DNA of 51,467 nucleotides from Rudaea sp. (GTDB lineage: Bacteria; Pseudomonadota; Gammaproteobacteria; Xanthomonadales; Rhodanobacteraceae): positions 1-51,467 of the forward strand of contig JARLJU010000223.1 in the NCBI GenBank assembly GCA_031291055.1. The letters are read 5' to 3'. The notes below the pieces were generated by a model, which saw nothing but the letters and a program-made list of their open reading frames with translations, was not told the origin of the DNA and did no database searches. Of the stretch, positions 46,257 through 51,467 are shown piece by piece (within the stretch, counting starts at the first letter, position 1; every line of letters begins with the position of its first letter). Both the position numbers and the translations under genes were made by a program.

Positions 46257-46667
46257 ATGAACTCAAGCCGTGCTGCTCTGTATGCACCACTCGTTCTCCG
46301 AGTCATGCTCGGATCATTGTTCATCGCGCATCTGTACTGGAAGTTCGCAATCCTGCCGGGAGGCTTGTCTCAGTGGTGGGATGGCTTCGCTTCAAACGGC
46401 TATCCTCACTTCGTTCCCTGGTATGTCTTTTCTGCCGAGCTCGCGGGCGCATTGCTGCTCATTCCCGGCGTTTATGCCCGTTGGGTCAGCCTGTACACCC
46501 TCCCAATGATGCTCGGTGCGGCCCAATTCTGGGCTGTCCGGAAAGGTTTTTATTTCACCGGCGCCGGAGCGGAGTTGCCGCTGGTGTGGTCGGTGCTTCT
46601 TGCACTCCAAATCATGCTCGGCGACGGACCGTACCGCTTGCGAGCCAGTTGGCCGGCAGTGGCCTGA
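46257..46667 (+). CDS. DoxX family membrane protein (cassette gene)
   Basis: 136 residues with four hydrophobic segments; start MNSSRAALYAPLVLRVMLGSLFIAHLYWK, then WYVFSAELAGALLLIPGVYARW and LYTLPMMLGAAQF, the DoxX pattern. The exact role of such membrane proteins is unknown; some act in redox complexes. The stop codon lies inside the left core of the next attC, as in compact cassettes. Confidence 0.82.
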   Translation: MNSSRAALYAPLVLRVMLGSLFIAHLYWKFAILPGGLSQWWDGFASNGYPHFVPWYVFSAELAGALLLIPGVYARWVSLYTLPMMLGAAQFWAVRKGFYFTGAGAELPLVWSVLLALQIMLGDGPYRLRASWPAVA

Positions 46668-46750
46668 CTGTTCGCCAAGCCGACCGCTACGCGTGGTTGC
46701 GTTAAACTTCAACTGTCGCCGCAGCGGCGGCTTGGATCAAAACGTTAGGC
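46662..46750 (+). other. attC site 3
   Basis: GCCTGAC (46662-46668) and GTTAGGC (46744-46750) are near-complementary cores. CCAAGCCGACCGCT pairs with AGCGGCGGCTTGG, leaving one extrahelical A. It is the best site in the array. Confidence 0.85.
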
Positions 46751-46782
46751 GTGGCAAATCATTCGTTCAGGAGTCATGCGCA

Positions 46783-47190
46783 ATGGCTGAGAACAAGACG
46801 AAACCCACCGGGGCGAGTGTCGAACAGTACTTGGCAGGGATCGAGAGCAACGAACGACGCAAGGACTGCGAGGCACTGTCCAGATTGATGGCGAAGGCAA
46901 CGAAGCTGAAGCCAAAGCTGTGGGGCACCGCCATTGTTGGCTTCGGAACCCTAAGGTACAAGTACGAAAGTGGTCGCGAAGGAGAGACCTGTCTCATCGG
47001 CTTCTCATCGCGCAAGGGGGACATCAGCATTTATGGGACGGGCAGTGCGCCTCAGCGGGAGGAGCTACTGTCTGGGCTTGGGAAGCACAGAACAGGAAAA
47101 GGCTGCCTTTATATTGGCAAGCTCCGGGATGTTGACGTCAAGGTCCTGGAGCAGCTGATTGTTCGGTCCATCAAAGCCAAGTCGCAGTGA
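46783..47190 (+). CDS. DUF1801 (YdhG-like) protein (cassette gene)
   Basis: 135 residues covering one DUF1801 domain: SVEQYLAGIESNERRKDCEALSRLM, LWGTAIVGFGTLRYKY, and the C-terminal GCLYIGKLRDVDVKVLEQLI. Function unknown; cytoplasmic. The ATG at 46783 follows GGAG. It lies 33 bases after attC 3, and its 3' end runs into the next attC-like site. Confidence 0.9.
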   Translation: MAENKTKPTGASVEQYLAGIESNERRKDCEALSRLMAKATKLKPKLWGTAIVGFGTLRYKYESGREGETCLIGFSSRKGDISIYGTGSAPQREELLSGLGKHRTGKGCLYIGKLRDVDVKVLEQLIVRSIKAKSQ

Positions 47191-47231
47191 AGGATGTGCG
47201 CTGCAGCGCGCGCTTGGCTCAAGCGTCAGGA
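47163..47231 (+). other. attC-like site 4 (degenerate)
   Basis: AGCCAAG (47175-47181) pairs with CTTGGCT (47213-47219); the right core is GTCAGGA (47225-47231), like the GTCAGGC of site 2. The left core is poor and lies within the last codons of the DUF1801 gene. Confidence 0.5.
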
Positions 47232-47252
47232 ACCATGCTGGGGCATTGATAC

Positions 47253-47729
47253 ATGACTGAAAAACCAACTCCCGAAGACGTCGTGCTCTGGCAAAGGCGC
47301 TTGGCCTCTCAGGCCAACAACCGAGCCTGGACACTCGCCGAAATGCTTCACCGCTCGCCTGAGGAAAATGAAGAGATGCTGCAGGCGGCCCATGCAGCGA
47401 TGTATTTCTGGAAAATTGTTGGCACGCCAAGCAATCACGCCCATGCCGCGCAGCTACTTGCCCACGTGTACGCGCTGCTCAAGCTCCCCGGACCGGCAGC
47501 GCAATATCTGAGCAAATCACTGCCACACTTCACGCAGCGCGACTGTGCCCCATGGGAGCGGGCGTTTGCCCATGCGGTGGCAGCCAATGTCGCCTCTGCA
47601 GAAGGCAATGCAGCGGCATACGCCAAGCACTACGCGGATGCAAAAGCGATCGCTGCGCACATAACCGACCCAGAGACGCGCGAGATGTTCAGTGCCACGT
47701 TGCGCGTCGTATCCGCGCCCAATTCCTGA
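47253..47729 (+). CDS. Hypothetical helical protein (cassette gene)
   Basis: 158 residues, almost all helical, with TPR-like pairs (HAAQLLAHVYALLKLPGPAAQYL, AFAHAVAANVASAEGNAAAY). No signal peptide and no catalytic motif. The ATG at 47253 follows GGGG and lies 22 bases after attC-like site 4. I recall similar short tetratricopeptide-like hypotheticals but cannot name a family. Confidence 0.78.
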   Translation: MTEKPTPEDVVLWQRRLASQANNRAWTLAEMLHRSPEENEEMLQAAHAAMYFWKIVGTPSNHAHAAQLLAHVYALLKLPGPAAQYLSKSLPHFTQRDCAPWERAFAHAVAANVASAEGNAAAYAKHYADAKAIAAHITDPETREMFSATLRVVSAPNS

Positions 47730-47901
47730 GGCAAGAGGTGCGCGATGACTTTTCAGTCCAGTGGATCACAGCGGGTCGGTTGCAGATTCGGCAGGGCGGC
47801 TCATTTTTCGCGACCCGGCTGAGATGGAGTCGAGTCTGAAAATTCTATCCATGCATCACCACCCGTCAGATGACTATGCGGCAACGAACCCGTGAAGTGA
47901 A
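47730..47901. other. Intergenic, nothing recognised
   Basis: The 3' flank of the 47253 gene has no recognisable attC, although one would be expected if the gene were a single cassette. The next 530 bases (to 48430) hold only a weak minus-strand frame. Confidence 0.4.
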
Positions 47902-48249
47902 TTATACGGGCCTTCGCACCTTCGCTTCCCATGCCGGGAAACGGCCGCCCGGGGGAATCTCAAAAGCAGATGGTACGAACGCATGTCGTTTCAGATAACG
48001 CGCCACGCGCAAAGGATGCTTTCCCATTGTCTCCACTGCTTTGTCGAATTCGTTGGGCGCGCAGCCTCCGGACGTCGCCACGCACTTCAGGTCGTCAAGA
48101 CTCATCCACGACTCAGACGTGGACGCAGAAGTATTCTTCAGTTGTGCGCTCAAGTGTCTTCTGCCAGCGAGAGAGTGAGTCGTCAGAGTGGGCAAATGCA
48201 GGTATTTTTTCCGTCTGTTTCCGCACGTAGCCACACGTGCCGCCACCAA
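47902..48249 (-). CDS. Possible DUF3606-like small protein
   Basis: Up to 115 residues. The stretch SASTSESWMSLDDLKCV, then APNEFDKAVETMGKHPLRVA, resembles the short DUF3606 pattern (a Trp-containing strand, then AVxxVGxxxxxVxxYL). The start is unsure: the ATG at 48249 or the internal ATG at 48105, neither with a good ribosome binding site. It runs against the direction of all other array genes. Confidence 0.35.
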   Translation of the reverse strand: MVAARVATCGNRRKKYLHLPTLTTHSLAGRRHLSAQLKNTSASTSESWMSLDDLKCVATSGGCAPNEFDKAVETMGKHPLRVARYLKRHAFVPSAFEIPPGGRFPAWEAKVRRPV

Positions 48250-48430
48250 ACATGCCCGGTCATCGGATGCGGATCACCGTGCGTGGCACGGTGGCAGGCC
48301 AACCGGGCTTTCCGCAGCCAAACCGTCGCAACGTTGCTGCGGCGATAAACCGGGTTTTCTCTCAGCGCTTGTACCAACCGATCACGACGTCTTAGACTCG
48401 ACGCATGCGCGAGCACAGGGGAGTCAGGTC

Positions 48431-48958
48431 ACGAAACGTTGTCTGCAATTGGTTTGCACTGGCGCGTTGTTCGCTTGCAATAGCGCCTCCGCAACCTTCC
48501 AACCTACCGGCTGGGGTAGTCATTCGGCACCTGCGGCGGCGAGCGCCACATGCCTGGCGTTTGGCTCTCTGTCTGGAACCTTCGCCATCGGCGCGGGATC
48601 GACCAACGGCGTTTTTGGTACACCGCAAGTCGGTGAGACCTACACGCTGAATGTCAGCGGACAGGGCACGGGTACATTCAGGATTGTCGGAGACCCCGCT
48701 GGTGCAGTGACCTATGCCGGACCGACGACGGCACCGGGGACGCTCAGCTACTCAGTGAGCAGTCCCACGCCTCCGGGTGGTGCTGTCGGCATCGGGTACT
48801 TTTTTGACACCGGGGCTGGTACCGTCACGGTCACGGCAACCTGCACTGCTGTAAGCGTCATATCGGCGACGAATGCTTGGGGAGCGGGTCTCTTGGCCCT
48901 GTTGATGGTGCTGGGCAGCGCCGTGTTCCTGGCAGCGGTTCGCCGCGAGAACGCATAA
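48431..48958 (+). CDS. Exported protein with IPTL-CTERM-like tail, apparent non-ATG start
   Basis: About 175 residues. The N-terminal RCLQLVCTGALFACNSASA is signal-like, followed by a Gly/Thr/Ser-rich beta region. It ends with a hydrophobic helix and basic tail (AWGAGLLALLMVLGSAVFLA, then AVRRENA), as in IPTL/PEP-CTERM-type sorting signals. The codon where translation should begin is ACG at 48431, seven bases after a perfect AGGGGAG. No in-frame ATG lies near, and the frame continues upstream in non-protein-like sequence from a GTG at 48188. The start codon may have mutated. Confidence 0.55.
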   Translation, partial: TKRCLQLVCTGALFACNSASATFQPTGWGSHSAPAAASATCLAFGSLSGTFAIGAGSTNGVFGTPQVGETYTLNVSGQGTGTFRIVGDPAGAVTYAGPTTAPGTLSYSVSSPTPPGGAVGIGYFFDTGAGTVTVTATCTAVSVISATNAWGAGLLALLMVLGSAVFLAAVRRENA

Positions 48959-48961
48959 CCG

Positions 48962-49129
48962 ATGGCTCTGCAAAAGTGTCCTGAATGCGGCGGACAGGTC
49001 AGTACCACGGCATGGATGTGTCCGCACTGCGGTGCGCGGCCCAAACCGCCATTCAGGATTGTAGCCGTCGCTATTGCCGGCGCACTCCTTGTCTTGGCGT
49101 TGGCAATTGCCGCGACGTTGCATCGCTGA
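48962..49129 (+). CDS. 55-residue zinc-ribbon plus membrane-helix protein
   Basis: Begins MALQKCPECGGQVST and continues with MCPHCGARP: a four-cysteine zinc ribbon (Cys6, Cys9, Cys20, Cys23). A single membrane helix follows (IVAVAIAGALLVLALAIAATL). The start lies three bases after the stop of the exported protein gene, so it is probably cotranscribed. This zinc-ribbon-helix layout is common among tiny conserved bacterial proteins; role unknown. Confidence 0.75.
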   Translation: MALQKCPECGGQVSTTAWMCPHCGARPKPPFRIVAVAIAGALLVLALAIAATLHR

Positions 49130-49596
49130 CTACAAGGCAGACCGCACTCACCCAAGTAGTCGGCCCACGTCTGCATCATCCTTCGGCGCGGCGTACGTTC
49201 TGGTGCTGGCGAGCGCAAGGGATGCTTTCGCACGACCGCGGCAGGCTATGGACGAAAAATGCGGGAAGGCGGGTGTGGCCAAGCGGCTAGAACCGCGTAC
49301 CGGTGGTTTTTACGCCGATTAAGGGACACGCACGGACAGCAGCGGACGCGCAGGGACGTTCGCCCGGGAATCAACTGGAGGGGAAAAGGGTGCGGGAGGG
49401 ACTCGAAAATATATCGCAACTAGTTGATTTAAATAAAATTAAATCTTTGAGTCCAGCTTTGATATACGAATACGTATACGTTGACGCGATTGGCACCAGC
49501 AGGTGTAGGGAATGTCCTGCAGGTGAATGGGCTACACTTTTTAGCCTTCGCGGCAGCGGCCGCTCAGCTCATGCATTGGGCGTGGCCCATTGACTC
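49130..49596. other. Gene-poor stretch with AT-rich patch
   Basis: No convincing gene; short open frames have no protein-like character. Bases 49404-49481 are strikingly AT-rich (AAAATATATCGC, GATTTAAATAAAATTAAATC) against the GC-rich surroundings. The right end carries a partial attC. Confidence 0.5.
49513..49581 (+). other. Partial attC-like site 5
   Basis: The right half GGCAGCGGCCGCTCAGCTC with core ATTGGGC (49575-49581) aligns with the right halves of the other sites, and GGCTA/TAGCC forms a small inner hairpin. No left core is recognisable. Confidence 0.35.
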
Positions 49597-49848
49597 ATGA
49601 TCACCAAGACCATCGCAGGCGGAACGGTGCACAAGCTGCCGGCAGATTTTCGGAAAGCCATCGAATCCAACGTCACCGCAAGGACCCTCTGGGTCAATAT
49701 CACGCCGCTGGCGCGAAACGAGTGGATCTGCTGGGTTACATCGGCCAAGAAAGAAGAGACTAGAAAGCGTCGCATCGTGGTCGGCATCGATAAGCTGCGC
49801 GGAGGCATGCGCAGGCCGTGCTGCTGGCCCGGATGCACGCACCGCTGA
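49597..49848 (+). CDS. YdeI/OmpD-associated family protein, short form (cassette gene)
   Basis: 83 residues. LPADFRKAIESNVTARTLWVNITPLARNEWICWVTSAKKEETRKRRI and the ending LRGGMRRPCCWPGC match the C-terminal half of YdeI-type proteins; the N-terminal domain is absent. The family is sometimes called bacteriocin-protection, on thin evidence. The gene sits between partial attC 5 and attC 6, as a cassette would. Confidence 0.85.
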   Translation: MITKTIAGGTVHKLPADFRKAIESNVTARTLWVNITPLARNEWICWVTSAKKEETRKRRIVVGIDKLRGGMRRPCCWPGCTHR

Positions 49849-49912
49849 GAGTTTGCCCTCAATGGCAGAGGCTTATGACATTGGATCACGAAGTAAATAC
49901 AGGCGTAACCAA

Positions 49913-49993
49913 CATGACGACGCCCGACAAGCGGTTCCAGCGGAGAGGCCTCGCGTTGCGCGTTCGGCCCGCCGCTGAACCTCGGCGTTAGTC
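49913..49993 (+). other. attC site 6
   Basis: GCGTAAC (49913-49919) and GTTAGTC (49987-49993). GGTTCCAGCGG pairs with CCGCTGAACC, leaving one extrahelical C. Confidence 0.72.
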
Positions 49994-50006
49994 TGGAAAA
50001 CGCAGG

Positions 50007-50450
50007 ATGGATTACACATCGGCGATCGCGGAATTGCTCTCACGTCACGGGTTCCGCCGCTTCATGATGTCTCGGACCGGAGTTGGACACCTGTTGCTTG
50101 CCGGGCAGCTTGACGGCCGTCCAATCGACATCGTGCTCGACACGGGGGCGGGCAAGACCTTCGTTGAACTGAGCTATTGTCGATCCGAAGGAATCGCCGT
50201 GAGCGACACCGGGCAGCCCGGGCATGGTGGAAATGTTTACACGCTGGGCGATGTTCAGTTGACTCTCGAAGGGCTGCCAGTCCGGTCCGATGGCATATTC
50301 GCACTTGATATGACCAGCACTAACCAAAGGCTGGTGATGAGGGGGGGTGCCCCGATCCGCGCTGTCATCGGGCAGGATGTCCTGCGCTACCATCAGGCGG
50401 TGATCGACTATGCGACATTGGCTCTTTTCCTCAAAGAGGAACCTGCCTAA
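50007..50450 (+). CDS. Retropepsin-like aspartic protease domain protein (cassette gene)
   Basis: 147 residues. The active-site triad lies in PIDIVLDTGAGKTFVEL (Asp45-Thr46-Gly47). The matching second half has RAVIGQDVLRYHQAVIDYAT, typical of bacterial clan AA single-domain proteases that act as dimers. No signal peptide. The ATG at 50007 follows a weak AGG. attC 6 lies 14 bases upstream, and the stop overlaps the left core of attC 7. Substrate unknown. Confidence 0.85.
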   Translation: MDYTSAIAELLSRHGFRRFMMSRTGVGHLLLAGQLDGRPIDIVLDTGAGKTFVELSYCRSEGIAVSDTGQPGHGGNVYTLGDVQLTLEGLPVRSDGIFALDMTSTNQRLVMRGGAPIRAVIGQDVLRYHQAVIDYATLALFLKEEPA

Positions 50451-50535
50451 CCATTCGTCCAGGCGCACGGCTGCGGGCCGGTCGCCGTAGCATGTTGTGC
50501 ATGGCGGCAGCCGCCGCTTAACTAAGGTGTTAGCC
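50445..50535 (+). other. attC site 7
   Basis: GCCTAAC (50445-50451) and GTTAGCC (50529-50535). GCGCACGGCTGC pairs with GCAGCCGCCGC, with one unpaired base, and the larger loop carries its own inverted repeat. The gene stop lies inside the left core. Confidence 0.82.
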
Positions 50536-50581
50536 GGTCAAACGAATTTTGCCTGACGCCTACGCTCAAAGGCCGCATGAC

Positions 50582-51271
50582 ATGGATTCGAGAAACAAGA
50601 CGGCAAGAACGGCAGGCCTGTTGTATTTGGTCACCATCGTGTCCGGTATATTCAGCCTCATCTACGTTCCGTCGCACATCAACGTACATGGTGATGCGGC
50701 CTCGACAGTTCAAAACATCATTGCGTCCGAATTCCTGTTCAGGCTCGGCATCGCGGCAGGTGCCTTGGGCTATGTCGCTTTCCTGTTGCTGCCCTTGGCT
50801 CTGTACGAACTCCTTGGCAACGTGAACAGGCACGTCGCCATCCTTATGGTGGCGTTTGGTATTGCATGCGTCCCGATGGAATTTGTAGCTTTGGAGCATC
50901 GACTCGATATCCTTTCGCTCTTGACTGGAGAAAATCATCTGCAGATATTCACGTCTGACCAGCAAAATACGAGGGTAATGTCGCTGCTTGATGCCTACGA
51001 CAACGCAATATTTATTTCAGAAATATTCTGGGGACTATGGCTGTTGCCGTTCGGCTATCTCGTTTTCAAGTGCAACTTTCTTCCGAAAGTCCTCGGTGTC
51101 CTGTTGATGCTGGGTTGCTTCAGTTACCTGATCGGATACTTCGGAAAAATGCTTTTCCCTCACATCGCTATTCCGCGTTTTATCATGTCGCCCGCTTCCT
51201 TCGGAGAAATAGGCATCTGCCTTTGGCTGCTCATTGCGGGCGCTCGCAAACGAGTGTGGGGTAACGGCTAA
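50582..51271 (+). CDS. DUF4386 integral membrane protein (cassette gene)
   Basis: 229 residues with six or seven hydrophobic segments. Typical DUF4386 start MDSRNKTARTAGLLYLVTIVSGIFSLIYVP, then the SEFLFRLGIAAGAL segment, IFWGLWLLPFGYLVFKCNFLPKVLG and the late SPASFGEIGICLWLL. Function unknown. I use the ATG at 50582; an upstream in-frame start at 50549 adds 11 residues. The stop overlaps the next attC left core. Confidence 0.9.
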   Translation: MDSRNKTARTAGLLYLVTIVSGIFSLIYVPSHINVHGDAASTVQNIIASEFLFRLGIAAGALGYVAFLLLPLALYELLGNVNRHVAILMVAFGIACVPMEFVALEHRLDILSLLTGENHLQIFTSDQQNTRVMSLLDAYDNAIFISEIFWGLWLLPFGYLVFKCNFLPKVLGVLLMLGCFSYLIGYFGKMLFPHIAIPRFIMSPASFGEIGICLWLLIAGARKRVWGNG

Positions 51272-51356
51272 CTTTTTGCTCAAGCGGACCGCCGCGGGTC
51301 GGCTGCGGTAAACTCCAACTCATCCTTGGCAGCGGCCACTTAGCTCAGCAACTGTC
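51266..51356 (+). other. attC site 8 with degenerate right core
   Basis: GGCTAAC (51266-51272), then AAGCGGACCGCCGC, which pairs with GCAGCGGCCACTT, leaving one extrahelical A. The right core position reads AACTGTC (51350-51356) instead of GTTRRRY, so the site may be inactive. The last 110 bases of the window hold nothing recognised. Confidence 0.65.
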
Positions 51357-51467
51357 TTGGTGTTGACGGTTTTCTACACTGCGCATGCTCCGCGTAATTC
51401 TTCCCGCCGTCGTGCATTGAGGATCGTAAGCAACTTACGCATGCATGCGACCAAAGCCACTTTGGCA

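Noticed and set aside
49270..49330. tRNA-like 5' sequence (GTGTGGCCAAGCGGCTAG)
   Set aside because: It resembles the D-arm of a tRNA, but no anticodon arm, T arm or acceptor pairing follows.
49303..49593. 96-residue open frame over the AT-rich patch
   Set aside because: No ribosome binding site, abrupt composition change within the frame, and it overlaps the partial attC.
45353..51356. CRISPR array or terminal repeats of a transposon as explanation of the repeated motifs
   Set aside because: The repeats are 60-90 bases, imperfect and palindromic, and separated by whole genes, not short spacers. No transposase or cas gene is present. attC sites fit better.

Overview
The window looks like a chromosome segment from a GC-rich gammaproteobacterium of the Lysobacterales (Xanthomonadales; Rhodanobacteraceae- or Dokdonella-like). 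Three things suggest this. The miaA-hfq-hflX-hflK-hflC-DUF2065-purA block is the gammaproteobacterial order. A secreted protein ends in the FRDGFE-type tail I associate with this order. The attC sites resemble Xanthomonas-type integron sites. The placement is inference from gene content, not a database match.

Left part (1-24.8 kb). A partial secreted cupredoxin, a SpoIIE-type phosphatase, the Lhr helicase and an OPT-family transporter lie on the minus strand. A lone prpD and an OmpA-family porin-like protein with a good terminator follow on the plus strand. From 19.4 to 12.0 kb runs a tightly overlapping eight-gene minus-strand operon: OsmC, fatty-acid desaturase, COG2907 flavoprotein, DUF1365, CFA-synthase-like protein, DUF2878, DUF1295 and a second CFA-like methyltransferase. 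It is very probably a membrane-lipid modification and oxidative-stress pathway. Next come a pseudouridine synthase with an alpha/beta hydrolase, an M19 dipeptidase-like protein with DDAH, and an ArsR-SRPBCC fusion regulator with two small membrane proteins.

Middle (25-41 kb). Two small secreted or membrane proteins come first, the second followed by a solitary integron attC site. Then come threonine catabolism (tdh and kbl, with an unrecognised exported protein between them), the miaA-hfq-hflXKC-purA block, a large Asp-box beta-propeller protein and a lipoprotein esterase.

Right part (41-51.5 kb). This is accessory DNA with small membrane and unknown proteins. From about 45.3 kb it becomes a recognisable integron gene-cassette array: at least six attC-like sites flank single plus-strand genes (RibD/DHFR-like, DoxX, DUF1801, YdeI-like, a retropepsin-like protease, DUF4386). 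No integrase gene is visible, so within this window it is a cluster of attC sites lacking an integrase. The array runs to the right edge and may continue.

Functions are assigned from recognisable motifs and family memory only; no searches were run.
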